This document shows positions 22,917 through 34,098 of a stretch of DNA of 64,000 bases, piece by piece; within the stretch, counting starts at the first letter, position 1; each line of letters starts with the position of its first letter. Under the pieces are notes generated by a model. That model was not told where the DNA came from, searched no databases, and saw nothing but the letters and a program-made list of their open reading frames with translations. Position numbers and translations under genes: made by a program. Source of the stretch: Diospyros lotus (Eukaryota; Streptophyta; Magnoliopsida; Ericales; Ebenaceae); contig NC_068343.1 in assembly GCF_014633365.1 (NCBI RefSeq), forward strand, positions 33,077,307-33,141,306, given 5' to 3'.

Positions 22917-23514
22917 TAGTGTCGTACCTGAGATTTTGGGGCCCTGAGGTGAAATGTAAAAATGGGCCCCAAATCGTAGAAACTAACCGTTGAAATTTGA
23001 AGGCTTGAAGCAGATGCAGATCTAGCCAGCGAGGGCGAGCGATGGAGGGCTAGAGAGAGGCAATGCGATGAAGCCACGGAGCAAAAGAGAGGCAGTGAGC
23101 AATGAAGAGCGAGTCACCACCACCGACCACGAGGGCGAGGAAAGCCGGCGAGGGCAAGCGAGTAACCGAGCAGTGAGAAGCAAGAGAGTGAAGGGCGACT
23201 GGTAATGGAGCATCGAGAGGAGAGAGAAGCAGCGAGCGATGATCCGACGGAGCAACAAGATGCGAGAGTGAGGGCGAGCCACTGAGGGCGAGGGCGAGGG
23301 CGAAAGCAAAGCCAGGAGTAACGGACGGAGCAAGAGAGGCAAGGAAAGTGAGAGAGGAAGAAAGGCAGGGCGAAGCTTTGCAGAGGGGGAGGGGGTGGGC
23401 GGCTGGGCCTGGGTAGTGGGCCCTTACAAGAGGGAGGTTTGGGCCCTTAAATAGTTAATTTTTCATGGGCCTTGAGGCAACCGCCTCATGGGCCTCATGG
23501 AAGGTCCGGTCCTG
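22917..23514. mobile_element. hAT-like MITE, 598 bp
   Basis: It is flanked by the exact 8-bp duplication GATCTATG (22909-22916 and 23515-23522). Its ends, TAGTGTCGTACCTGAG on the left and CAGGACCGGACCTTCC on the right (reverse complement), form an imperfect inverted repeat related to the CAGGGCCGGCCCT ends of hAT elements. The empty site survives in the X unit near 59.96 kb, where GATCTATTGATGC is uninterrupted. The middle is rich in GAGCGA-like words, opening a chance frame. No transposase is present. Confidence 0.88.
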
Positions 23515-23922
23515 GATCTATGGATGCTTCCTTTTGCTATATACTTGCTGAGCCTTGTGGCTCACTTTGGTTCTTTTTTTATTCTAGGAAAATGGAAGAA
23601 AGATATTTGGGGTGAGTTTTGGTTAGATATATATAGAGATGTCTCGGTCTCAAGATCTATGGGTGTAATTTTGAGGGCATGAGTAGAGGGTTTCATTTTG
23701 TATTTAAAGTCGTACTGCCATTTTATTTTGAGAATGTATGGGTGGCAAGCCCGAAATGGTAATGTAGAGAATGATGTAATATTTATTATAACTCCTATCG
23801 ATAGTGAGAAAATATGAAAATAAAAAAAATAAAATTTTGAATATTTTTGTATCTATATCCATTTTGAAAACTTTTTCTTAGTTCCTATGCTAGAGGAAAA
23901 AATCCAAGAGCTGACCCTGACA
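23515..23922 (+). repeat. Family X LTR, segment 3 of 3, with LTR end
   Basis: It aligns in reverse with 59.57-59.97 kb and 62.21-62.63 kb. Shared landmarks are the GAGCCTTGTGGCTCAC word at 23549-23564, GGGCATGAGTAGAG, and an LTR end CCTATGCTAG...CCCTGACA at 23922. No primer-binding site follows, so this X copy may be a solo LTR. The 23488-23682 frame crosses the MITE junction and is not a gene. Confidence 0.78.
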
Positions 23923-25370
23923 TCAGCACTGTGGCCCTTTTTAACAAGCCAAGCGATTGAATGGCACTTGCAATTTGTAAATTGCACCATGCCAATCTAC
24001 AAAATTATGTGCTCAAATTCTTAGTAAATCTTATTTTAGATGCAATGCTAAATTATCAAAATGGGAATTTTGTGTATAATGTGAATAGTTTTATTATTTT
24101 AAAATTGATATTTGTCCCCAACATCCAAAATTGTTTTAAGGTAACAAGATGGATCAAAATTACAAAATCTAGTATCATTGATGAAGCTGAAAATTCTTTT
24201 TAAGTATAAGGAAAATGATGCCTTTGATGCGGATGAATCAGATGCAAAAACGAAGAGAAAAAAAAAAAAAGAAAGAAAGAAAGAAGAGAGACGGCAATCA
24301 ACGATGGTGAAGGTAATGATGGCCTTGAAGAGAAGATAAGAGAGAAAAGAGAAGGAAGAGTTGAACAGACAGGCACAAGGTTGAGCACTGGCATTGTTTG
24401 AGCACACTCAATTTGACAAACTTGATGATGATCAACTCCAATCATCATGATAAAACTACCTAAGTCACCTTAGAGATAAAAAACTGAATTTATAACATTT
24501 AAAGACTTGTAAATGATATTTTGAAATTCCTCTTCTACACAAATGTCATAGCCACAACAATATTCTTTTTATGATGGGTTCCGTATCTAGTAATATTTTT
24601 TATTTAAATAATAATCAAGGAAAATACTCAAAAATTGAGAATTTTCTTTTTCTAAACACTAAATTGCTAAAGTAAAACTAATAAAAGGATAGAGACATAC
24701 TTGGCTATGTTTTCTTTTTCTAAACACTAAAATTGCATTCTCTTTATTATTTTTAAATTATTTTTAATTTTTAATTTTTTTAAATAATAAAAATGCATTT
24801 ATTTTGTTATTTTAAAAAATACATTTTTAAAAATAAAAAAAATTATAAAAAAACCTAAAATAATAAAAAGTTATTTTTAAATGTTTTCAGCAAAATAATC
24901 TTCAATTCCAAAACACAAAAAACACATTCCGTTTTCACGTGTTGACCCTTGGAAATCGTACATTTACATAATTGGATCCTGATTTGAATATTCTAGAACA
25001 CCTGTTGACCCTAAAAATCTTTTAAAAATGATATATTTGTAATTTTCTCATAGCCAGGATACTATACTCTTCATCATATAATTACACTTTTAATACATAT
25101 ATTTGGTAATTACAATTTAGGAAATATAATATAGTTATGATTAAAAATTATATTTTATTTTATATATTTTTAGTTTATATTTATATTTCTAAAAATATAT
25201 AAATATATATACTAAAAAATGTAAATTGAAATTAAATAAAAAAATTAAAAACAAAATCCCCACGGCATAAATTGTGAAACCTTGTTATAGCTTCGTAGTG
25301 AAAATGGAAATTGTGAAACATTTTCGTAGTTCATGCAATAAGTATAAAAATATTATATCTAATATTTATT
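23923..25370. other. AT-rich DNA without recognisable genes
   Basis: There are A/T runs, a GAAAGAAAGAAAG purine patch near 24260-24300 and an ATTTTAAA-rich stretch near 24720-24900. I see no domain, and the two overlapping minus frames near 24.1-24.45 kb read the complement of the purine patch. Confidence 0.6.
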
Positions 25371-26300
25371 TTTTGAGGAAATTGTAATAACACTTTTAAG
25401 ATTTAGTAAAATTGTAATAAATCTATTGATATTTGAGAAATCATAATAATTACCCTTGTTATTAAAAAAAAAAACATGAAAGACTATTTTACCCTTTTTT
25501 TTATTTTCTCATGCTCACTATTCTCTTTTAATTTTAAAAAGTAAAAAAAAAAAAAAAAGAAAGAAACAATCAATGACTGACAATTGCCAATTGTCAGGTA
25601 GTATTCCAAGAGAAAAAGGATGATCTCAGACCAAATTTGGGTTCATCCTGATGAACCTAAATTCATTACGTATATAGAAAGATCATGAAAATGGATAATC
25701 AGTGTAGAGAGAGAAAAATGGTAAAAGAAAATAAAAAGAAGAACAATAAGAAAAAAAATTAGATAGAAAGAAAGAAAGGAAAAAAAATTAAAGAGAGAGA
25801 AGAAGAAGAAGAAGGAGAAATCAAAAAGAGAAAAATATTAAAACATTTCATCTCAAACTTAGATTTGGGTTCAAAGAAAAGATAGAGTGAGAGATAAAAA
25901 AAAAAAAAAAAGAATGAAACCTTTTATCTAGAACTTAGGTTTGGGTTTGAAGAAAAGAGATAAAGAGAGAGATAAGAAGAAGAAGAAAATGTAACATCCC
26001 TCATCGAGCAATAAGAAGGATCGGAACAACTTATTTTGATGGGCCTACGTGAATTTTTCAGAGGTCACCCATTTTTGAGCTTCCCCAGCTCAAGTATTCT
26101 TAACCCGAGACTTATTTGCCTTCATTCAGCTCAAAAGGTATTCAGTTAGTGTTGTTTCCTTCCTTACTTATCCTCGATATATATTACCCTTATCTGAACT
26201 TTTGGGGTATTACAGAAAAAGTCAACAAAAGAAAGAAAGAAAGCAGATGCCTTTATTTTAGTTGTCACTTGACTGCACCACTCAACCAATAATTAGTAAC
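25371..26300. repeat. Family Y repeat, copy 1 (interrupted)
   Basis: It shares AATAACACTTTTAAGATTTAG, TAGTAAAATTGTAATAAAT and TTTGAGAAATCATAATAAT with copies near 28.27 and 32.66 kb, followed by an AAAGAGAGA-rich purine region. The block AACAAAAGAAAGAAAGAAAG, then TTTATTTTAGTTGTCACT, after the Cassandra-like LTR is also at 32550-32600. The LTR therefore sits inside this copy. Confidence 0.65.
25990..26214 (+). repeat. Cassandra-like TRIM solo LTR with 5S rRNA-derived segment
   Basis: The 225-bp unit starts TGTAACATCCC and ends GGGGTATTACA, with a GAAAA duplication at 25985-25989 and 26215-26219. The central part (about 26057-26125) matches the antisense strand of plant 5S rRNA from memory: AGAGGTCACCCAT is nearly exact, and spaced words CAAG and CTTAAC follow. 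Cassandra TRIMs are known to carry 5S sequences in their LTRs. The duplication lies in purine-rich DNA, so it is weak evidence alone. No second LTR is nearby. Confidence 0.6.
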
Positions 26301-27690
26301 GTTATTTATCAAAATAAGGGTAAAGTGTTTATACTCGCTAGAGTGCGAGTGTACGTGTAGCACAATTTAATTTCTGGAAGAGTTCAGGTCAATTCACTGA
26401 GAGATTGTCTATGAAAGGAAATAATTATACCAAACGTTGGAAATTTCGGACTTGCAAATAGTATTTTGAATAAGCTAAAATTTACAAGATGAAGTAAACT
26501 GTTGCTGAATGTAAGGAGTCTTGAGTTAAGGCAATTCAGTGCCAATCCCATGACTTCTCCATAGATAGATAGATTCTAGAAACATAGATCTCAATTAATT
26601 TGAGGCTCTGTTATTAGAATGCATACCAAGATCATGATAATTCTAAGTCTAGCAATCTCCATACATGATATGAGATATTCTAATTTAAGCAATGACCATA
26701 AATTGGGATGCAATTAATATGCAGAAACAAATAACTCATTTGGACTTGGATAGGGTAGCATCTCCAATTCTAGTAATCTCCATACATGATATGGAGACTC
26801 TAAGTGAGGCTTATGCTCTAATCCAAATCCAAAGATTCAATGAACGCATCATACTCAAATCAAATTAGATTTCTGTTATGCATTTGAAGTTCGGCTATCT
26901 TAGGAGTCTATGGCATTGAACAGTGTTTGCCTTGACCCAAGGATTGGTTTAGCCACACACCTCCATTATTACATACAACAATTTAAAGGAGAAGAGAATA
27001 CAAAAATAGAATAGTAATCTACGGAATTTAAATGATCAAACTTAAATAACAGGAAAGTGAGGTTGCTGGAAATTTAAATGCGAGAATGAAGTTGCATAAG
27101 GTAAAGTACAAGAAGTGAAGTTGCATGTGTCAAAAAAACAAGGTCATTCTGTTTTATTGAAATTGAAAAGATACATTGCAATTGAAAAGATCCAACAACT
27201 TACGTGGAATATAAATGACAATAAACAGTAACAAGTATTCTCCTTAACAGCAAAATGAGAACTTTGATACGAATAGAAGATAATAGAACAAAGTGGTGTT
27301 AACAAAATCTCTAAACAACATGAAAATAACAATGGAAAAATAATGGAAGTATGATAATGGAACTATTTTCGAAAGTAACAAGTAACAGAAAATGGCAATG
27401 GTTGGAGATCTCCAAATGACAACAGTTACCCCGCACCCCTTCTTCTGGGTGAAGAGCACGGAATAAATAGACTCGTGAATATGAGCTTCTGAAAGTTCTC
27501 TGATTTCTTGCCTATTCTCTGGAAATTCTTTCTGCCCATCCTCTCTTTCAGAACACAACCTGGATGAAATTTGTAGAATAATGGTGGCCCATCACTAGTT
27601 ACAGAAGTTGAAATCAGAAACCATGTGTTTTTGCTGGCAAGACTTCTTTGAAAATGGCTTCATGAGGCGCACAAATATGTAATTTGTTTG
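26301..27690. other. Intergenic repeat-like DNA, function unknown
   Basis: The region has a direct repeat of about 34 bp (TCTAGCAATCTCCATACATG and its variant, at about 26649 and 26773). Short ATG-initiated frames on the minus strand near 27.1-27.6 kb lack domains. It may be the untranslated part of a retroelement, but I find no decisive motif. Confidence 0.45.
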
Positions 27691-27704
27691 GAATTATTTT
27701 TCGT

Positions 27705-28015
27705 ATGGATCCGGATGTATAATGCAATATCCGGATAAAGCTTCTTGAATCTTCTCTCCGCATCCGGATATGTTGCATGATATCCGAATTTGCTGATTTT
27801 GTATCCGAATAGCTTGGAATGGATCTGGATATACTTCTTTGGACTTCATTCTTGTATCCGGATATGCTGCGAGATATCTGGATATGCTTCAATGATATTC
27901 GAATAGGTTGTGCTTAATCCAAATAAATCTTGCAGCTGCTTCTCCTTGGATCTGGATGCATAGTGTGACATCCGGGTGTGTCTTCTTGCATTTGGATGAT
28001 TTTCTGGATATCCAA
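27705..28015. repeat. Cluster of ATCCGGAT palindromes
   Basis: The palindrome ATCCGGAT and one-base variants (ATCCGAAT, ATCTGGAT, ATCCGGGT) occur about a dozen times in 310 bp, for example at 27709, 27729, 27762 and 27856. Many are followed by ATGCT or ATGTTGC. Spacing is irregular, 20-50 bp. The two overlapping minus frames here simply read these repeats. Confidence 0.75.
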
Positions 28016-28194
28016 TGTCCTTCATTTTATTCCTTAATTTGAATGCAACACGTTCAATTTTGATAATCCCTTGCAAAACAAATATAAATACCAATTTATC
28101 ACATTTATTTGATAGTAAAAGAATGAGAATATGATAAAATATGGTATATTTTTTTTCTATAAATTAAAATGTGGTATATTTACTCATTAATCAT

Positions 28195-29535
28195 CACTAT
28201 ATCATTATGAACAAATCTTGTCGCCATTGCCGTTTGCCGCCACCGTCGTTTCTCTCTTGATTCTAGTAAAATTGCAAGACACTCTTAAGATTTAGTAAAA
28301 TTGTAATAAATCCCTTGACATTTGAGAAATTACAATAATTATCCTTGCTATTAAAAAAAAAACATAAATGACCATTTTACCATTCTTTTATTTTCTCTTC
28401 TCACTCCTCTTATCTGATTTTAAAAATTAAAAATAAAAAAAAAGCAATTCCTGGCTAGCAATCGCACTGACTATCAAAGACTATTCGAAGATAGAGAAAT
28501 GATGAGCCTAAACCAGATTTGAGTTCATCACGATGAACATAGATTTATTATGTAGAAAGAAAGAGATGATGATGAACTCAGATAGTCTACATAGAGAGAA
28601 AAAGAAAGCAATAAGAGAAATAAGAATAATAATAAAAAGAAATTAGAGAAAGAAAGAAGAATAAAAAGAAAATATTAGGGATTGAGAAGAAAAAGAAGAA
28701 GAAATTAGATAGAGAAAGGTAGTGAAACGTTTTATCTCGAATTTACATTTGGGTTTGAAGAAAAGGAAGAGAAAATAAGGAGAAAAAAAAAAAAGAAGAA
28801 ATCAAAGAAAGAAATAGAGAATGAAACCTTTATTTGGAACCATATCAAAGTTCAAAGAAAAAAGAGATAAAAGAGAGAGAGGAGAAGAAAAAGTCAAAGA
28901 GAGAAAAAAAGAAGATACCTTTCCTTTTTGTTGTCACTACTATTGTTATGAATAAATCTTGTTGTCATCACTGTTTGCCATCATTGTCATTTCTTTCTTG
29001 ATTCGAATCATTGTCATCATTCGTTCACTATTGATAAATGGAGAAAACAATATAGGAGATATGAATGAGAGAGTAATGATGAGAAAATATGAGAGTAAGT
29101 TTAAATATAAGGATATTTTAATTTTTTTTTTATAAAATTTAACTATAGTTAATTAACAACCTGAGAAGAATTGTAACATAACTTAAACTTCAGGTACTCT
29201 TTTATATTTTTAAAACATAAAAATTATTTTTTATTCTAAGTTCATTATATTTTTAATGAAAAAATAAAATTTTGATGAAGTGAGTTTTTAAAGTTAAAAA
29301 ATTCAACAACAACGGTTAAATTTAATATATTGACAGTGATATATTTAATTTATATATTTTTTAAAATTATGTAAAAATTAAAATAATAAATATATTTAAT
29401 CTATTGTGATTTTTTGTTTGGTAAAGGAATATGATTGTAATTATAAGTTTGTCTATTTACATGTATTAATATCTATAAATTTATTATAATTAATTCAAAT
29501 ATTTTAAATGAAATTTGAAGAAGATTCAAATATTA
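28195..29535. repeat. Family Y repeat, copy 2
   Basis: It begins with a GAACAAATCTTGTCGCC word, then AGTAAAATTGCAAGACACTC and the TTTGAGAAATTACAATAAT block, a purine-rich stretch, a second GAATAAATCTTGTTGTC word (28948), and an AT-rich tail (29220-29530) with GATGAAGTGAGTTTTTAAA. The tail recurs near 30.48 and 32.88 kb. It ends where a GC-rich insert starts. No coding sequence is seen. Confidence 0.65.
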
Positions 29536-29735
29536 TAAATTTATGAGGCCCCCACTAGTCCGGCTAGCTAGTGAGCGGTTCTTTCGGGCGGGAAGCGGGC
29601 TGGGCCCTACGGGCGGGCATCTCCCGCACCGCAAGCAGCATTGTTCGCCACCTTCACAGCGCACATTTCACGCAATGCATTACCATCACCCAATTGCAAG
29701 GGCAGGGCCCACTGCCCTTGTAATTGATGATGAAC
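29536..29735 (+). other. GC-rich insert with a copy of the TNL upstream region
   Basis: This 200-bp segment contrasts sharply with the AT-rich surroundings. Its 29663-29716 part matches 33497-33550, just upstream of the TNL pseudogene, at 52 of 54 positions (core CACGCAATGCATTACCATCA). It includes the palindromic AAGGGCAGGGCCCACTGCCC. A 66-codon frame (29543-29743) reads across it, but I recognise no domain. Confidence 0.7.
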
Positions 29736-30815
29736 TTATATAGTCTATGTGGGGAGAAGAAAAAGCAATAAGAGGAATAAGAATAATAAGAAGAAAAAAT
29801 TAGAGAGAGAAACAAGAATAAGAGGAAAATATTAGGGAGATAAAAAAAGAAGAAGAAGAATAAATTAGATAGAGAGAGATAGTGAAATCTTTCATCTCGA
29901 ATTTAGATTTAGGTTTGAAGAAGACAAAAAGAAAATAAAAAGAAAAAAACAAAAAAATAAAAAGTCGAAGAGAGAGAATGAAACCCTTTATCTGAAACCC
30001 ATATCTAAGTTCAAAGAAAAGAGAGAGGAAGAGAGACAAAGAAGAAGAAGAAGTCAGAGAGAGAAATAAAGAAAGAAAATATTCTTACTCTTATTATTGT
30101 TATTATTGTTATGAACAAATCTTCTCGTCGTCACTGTTTGTCGTTATCATTGTTTCTTTCTTGATTCTAATCATTATCATCATTCGTTCACTATAGATAA
30201 ATGAAAAAAATAATAGAGGAGATATAAAAAGAGAGAAATGATGAAAAAAAGTTTAGATATAAGGATATTTTAGTTTTTTATAAAATTTAACGATAGTTAA
30301 TTAATAACATAGGAGAAATTATAACATAATATTAAACTTTAAGTATTCTTTTGTATTTTTTTAAACGTCAAAAATATTTTTTACAATTACTCTAAATCTC
30401 AGGACCAACTGCTTGTAATTCTCCATTCTTGCTCCTATAGAATAATTATATATATTTTTAAAATGTTTGTTGAATTAAAAAATATGTATTTATTTTATAT
30501 TCTAAGTGCATTACATTTTTAATAAAAAAATAAAGTTTTGATGAAGTGAGTTGTTAAATTTAAAAAATTCCACAACAACAACGGGTAAATTTAATTTATT
30601 GGCTGATATATTTAATTTATATATTTTTTAAAATTATGTAAAAAATAATATAATAAATATATAATAAATGATATATTTAATCTATTGACAGTGAATTTTT
30701 GTTTAGTAAAAAGAGGATGATTGTAATTTATAAATTTATTTATTTATATTTATTAATATTTATAAATTTATTATAATTAATTAAAATATTTTAAATAAAA
30801 TTTCGAGGAGATTTC
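29736..30815. repeat. Family Y repeat, copy 3
   Basis: It resumes at GATGATGAAC, homologous to 28568 in copy 2, with the same purine-rich block, the GAACAAATCTTCTCGTC word (30113) and AT-rich tail with GATGAAGTGAGTTGTTAAA (30539). No genes. Together with copy 2 this looks like a tandem or segmental duplication. Confidence 0.65.
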
Positions 30816-31331
30816 CATAGTGGAAGCGTACGTTAGGTAAAGATGAGGGAACGACAGAAGAGAGGAGGAGGAGGAGAAATAAATAATCGTCCGAGTATGT
30901 GTCCCCCCACCACCACGCACGGCTGTGGGACCACCGTTTCAACCACCGCCCATCAGAGTCGATCTGGGAACTTTGGGATATTTTTACGGATTCTTGGTTT
31001 GGGCTTACACCCGCTTTGGACGACGCTGAGATGGGCGGTAGCTGTATACATTATTATGTAATAATAAAATAATAATGTATATAGCTAGCACGGTGACAGC
31101 GCAGCTTCCTGCAATGGACATGGACAAGACAACTGGGGCAACACATCATGTGATAGAGATAGTCAAATTAACTACAGCCACAGGCTTATTTGAAGAAATA
31201 AAATAAAATAAAAATTCAGAGGAGAGATAGTCAAATTAATTACAGCCACAGGCTTATTTGAAGAAATAAAATAAAAATTCAGCCACACAGACGGAGAGAT
31301 AGAGAGATAATACAGCCAAATTAACTACAGC

Positions 31332-31334
<3 letters not shown>

Positions 31335-31368
<34 letters not shown>
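31335..31368. repeat. GA dinucleotide microsatellite
   Basis: About 16 GA units lie immediately before the palindrome arm. Confidence 0.9.
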
Positions 31369-31370
<2 letters not shown>

Positions 31371-31372
31371 TT

Positions 31373-31421
31373 AATAAGCCTGTGGCTGTAGTTAATAATT
31401 AACTACAGCCACAGGCTTATT
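31373..31421. repeat. Perfect 24-bp-arm palindrome
   Basis: The arm containing TAAGCCTGTGGCTGTAGTTA is followed, after one base, by its exact reverse complement. It is made by an inverted copy of the local direct repeat. Confidence 0.9.
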
Positions 31422-31500
31422 TGAAGAAATAAAATAAAATAAAAATTCAGCCACAGGCTTAATGGAGTTTATTTGGAGAGGGGGTTTGCTTCGTCGGCCC

Positions 31501-32224
31501 TCAACCACCCCCGGAGACAGAGCCCCACTGTACACACTTTTTAATTAAAATAGTAGGAAAGGACAAATCTTGCAAATTAATTAGCAAATATATATATATA
31601 TATATAATAATAATTTGTTTGTACCCCCAGAGACAAGTCCCACGGTTTAGTGGAATTAATAAAAAAAAGTATAAAGCAATTATATATTTTTATATTATTT
31701 TAATTAAATATTAAGTAAGTTAAAATAATATATTAGAATAATAAAAAATTAGAAAAGAATGAGTGATTATAAACTTCTTCTATTTATCCAGGACAGGCTC
31801 GTAAAACTCATTTACATACTCATTGTCAATTGATATAGAACTAATCAATGACATGTCAAACGGTAGTGATTGATTTTGCTACAAAGAGAGAAGATAAAAT
31901 AAAAGAAGAAGATGATAGACGTATAATTCCATGGATTTGTTAATTTTAAATAAATTGGTTCGCTTTTTTATTTTTTCTTTCTTTATGTGTGTGCACACAA
32001 GAACTTGTCATCTTCAAGTTAGCTAGTTTGTTGATGGGCTTCAATGATTGAAACTCGAAGGTTTTTAGCTAGCAATATCTTTTTATTTTTTTCATCTTTT
32101 TTATTTTTATTTTAATTTAATTAATAATAGAAAAGATGTATTTTTATCAAAAAAAAAAAAACTAAACCACGTGAATTAGTCAAAGCATTTCTAAACCTCT
32201 GAGAGTGTCTCTGCTAATATTCTG
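31501..32224. other. AT-rich spacer without recognisable genes
   Basis: It holds TA repeats near 31590, A/T runs and two similar words, CCCCGGAGACAGAGCCCCAC (about 31509) and CCCCAGAGACAAGTCCCACG (about 31624), which suggests a small duplication. Confidence 0.5.
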
Positions 32225-33200
32225 TGTAGGAAGAAAAAAAGTGATAAAAAAAATATAAAGAAGAACAATAAGAAGATAATTAGATACAAAGTAGAAAAAA
32301 CATAAAAGAAAAAGAAAAAATTAAAAAGAGAGAGAAGGGAAGGAGAAGAATAAATCAAAGAGAGAAAGATAGTGTAACATTCTTCTCATACTCATATTCG
32401 GATTCAAATAAGAGAGAAAGTGAGAGAGAGATAAAAAAAGAATAAAACTCTTTATTTAGAATTTAGATTTGGCTTCGAAAAAAAGAGATAAAAAGAGAGG
32501 GAAAGAAAGAAAAAGAAAAAGAAAAAAAAAATAAGAAAAAAAAAAATTAACAAAAGAAAGAAAGAAAGCAAATGTCTTTATTTTAGTTGTCACTCTATCG
32601 TTATGGACAAGCCCCATCCTCATCCCCATTTGCCGTCACCATCGTTTTTCTCTTGATTATAGTAAAATTGCAATAACACTTTTAAAGTTTAGTAAAATTG
32701 TAATAAATTCCTTGATATTTGAGAAATTACAATAATTACACTTGCTATTAAAAAAAATATAAAAGACCATTTAACCTTTTTTTTTTCTCTTTTCTCTTCT
32801 CACTCTTCTTATCTGATTTTAAAAATTAAAAAAAAAAAAAACAAGCAATATGTGGCTGGTAATATGTATCTATTTTATATTCTAAGTTCATTACATTTTA
32901 AGTAAAAAGCAAAGTTTTGATGAAGTGAGTTTTTAAATTTAAAAAAAAATTCAACAACGATGGTTAAATTTAATATATTGACAATGATATATTAAATTTA
33001 TATATTTTTTTAAAATTATGTAAAAATTAATATATAAGTGATATATATTTAATCTATTGACAGTAAATTTTTTGTTTGGTAAAAAGAATATAATTGTAAT
33101 TTATAAATTTGTGTATTTACATGTATTAATATCTATAAAGTTATTGTAATTAATTAATTCAAATAATTTAAATGAAATTTGGAGAAGATTTCGATTTTTA
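32225..33200. repeat. Family Y repeat, copy 4
   Basis: It holds, in order, the purine-rich block, the AACAAAAGAAAGAAAGAAAG block, the AATAACACTTTTAAAGTTTAG block (32675) and the AT-rich tail with GATGAAGTGAGTTTTTAAA. It is the last copy before the TNL pseudogene. No coding sequence. Confidence 0.65.
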
Positions 33201-33693
33201 AACACTTAACTAATCTCTTAGGTGTGGCAGTTCAGTTCTTTGTTGATCCATGGGATAAAGTTTTATCAATTTCTTTAGATATATTTATTTAATAGAGGTT
33301 TGAACAGCTGTATTAATAAGGAAGGACAATGACAACTAAATCTAAATGTTGGCTCCTAAATCACATGGGTATATCATTATGGGACGTTATTATTGTTTAT
33401 CATAACGTACAAATTATAAATAAATACAATAAAGTATTAATATTTCCGATTCCATATCTCATTATATATAGGGCCCTGCTCCTATAACGACAGCTTACAT
33501 TGCACGCAATGCATTACCATCACCCACTTGCAAGGGCAGGGCCCACTGCCAATACCATTCTTTGTCCACAACGTGATTGGCCTCTGTTGCTTCGCATAGA
33601 TTAGACGAAAGGTCGATACGAAGGGTGTTTGTTTTTCAAACAGGTGAACAATAGCTTCCACCAACACCCAATTTCCAGGACGGAGAGAAAACA
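33201..33693 (+). promoter_or_regulatory. Presumed upstream region of the TNL pseudogene
   Basis: The 54-bp segment 33497-33550 is duplicated at 29663-29716. Sequence from about 33470 becomes GC-balanced compared with the AT-rich left side, and CATTATATATAG at 33460-33471 could be a TATA box. The TIR start ATG is at 33694. The regulatory role is inferred. Confidence 0.4.
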
Positions 33694-33957
33694 ATGGCTT
33701 CCACCAGAACCCAGTTGCAGGACGGAGCTTCTCTCCTTTCTGGGTCTAGTTCTTGCAAATACGATGTCTTCTTGAGCTTCAGAGGCGGAGACACCCACAA
33801 CAGCTTTGTTGACCGTCTTTATTCGACTCTGCATCAGAAGGTCATTTTCACATTCAAGGATGGCCCAAAGCTCAAGAGATGTGAATCCATTTCTCCAACA
33901 CTCCTAAAAGTCATCAAGGAGTTGAGGTTTGTCGTGGTTGTTTTCTCCCAGAAGTAG
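33694..33957 (+). CDS. Truncated TIR domain of the TNL pseudogene
   Basis: The 87-codon frame opens MASTRTQLQ. Residues about 22-35 read KYDVFLSFRGGDTH, the TIR box 1 (usually DVFLSFRGEDTR). It continues with SFVDRLYSTL and ends VVVVFSQK. The TAG stop falls where TIR domains usually have Tyr or Asn; the following bases read VSSKRF, similar to the usual YASSRWC continuation. About half of a normal TIR is therefore left, without the alpha-D/E region. Whether this short frame is ever translated is unknown. Confidence 0.85.
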   Translation: MASTRTQLQDGASLLSGSSSCKYDVFLSFRGGDTHNSFVDRLYSTLHQKVIFTFKDGPKLKRCESISPTLLKVIKELRFVVVVFSQK

Positions 33958-34011
33958 GTTTCTTCCAAGAGGTTTTCTATGGTTGTTTTCTATAAAGCAA
34001 TCCTAAAGGAT

Positions 34012-34098
34012 CTATTTTATAGAACACCGGCAAAACGGTGAGTGCCAGAAGAGGAATCATTTTGCCACTCACCGTTTTGCTGATGTTTTATAAAGTAG
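34012..34098. repeat. Hairpin with 33-bp arms between TIR and LRR remnants
   Basis: Arm 34012-34044 and the reverse complement of 34066-34098 differ at about four of 33 positions and share GCAAAACGGTGAGTG. A 21-bp loop separates them. It resembles a small foldback element or a hairpin-RNA locus. It sits where the NB-ARC coding region would be expected. Confidence 0.75.

Larger units (their letters stand above)
30816..31500. repeat. Mixed region with hairpins and short direct repeats
   Basis: A 72-codon frame (30843-31061) has no recognisable domain. An inverted repeat with 16-bp arms, one mismatch, lies at 31041-31056 and 31070-31085. The word TAACTACAGCCACAGGCTTA recurs at about 31170, 31237, 31321 (partial) and 31400, once also inverted. 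A GA run fills 31335-31367. It looks like locally rearranged DNA rather than a gene. Confidence 0.6.

Noticed and set aside
23022..23342. A 106-codon minus-strand frame
   Set aside because: It lies inside the hAT-like MITE in repeated GAGCGAG-type sequence and resembles no protein.
26057..26125. A 5S rRNA gene
   Set aside because: Only part of the 5S sequence is present and it is diverged. TG...CA ends show an LTR-type unit instead.
27114..27560. Minus-strand frames of 62-104 codons with hydrophobic stretches
   Set aside because: They overlap each other in different frames, are AT-driven, and no family is recognised.
30843..31061. A 72-codon plus-strand frame
   Set aside because: No domain, no homology seen elsewhere in the window, and it ends in a local inverted repeat.
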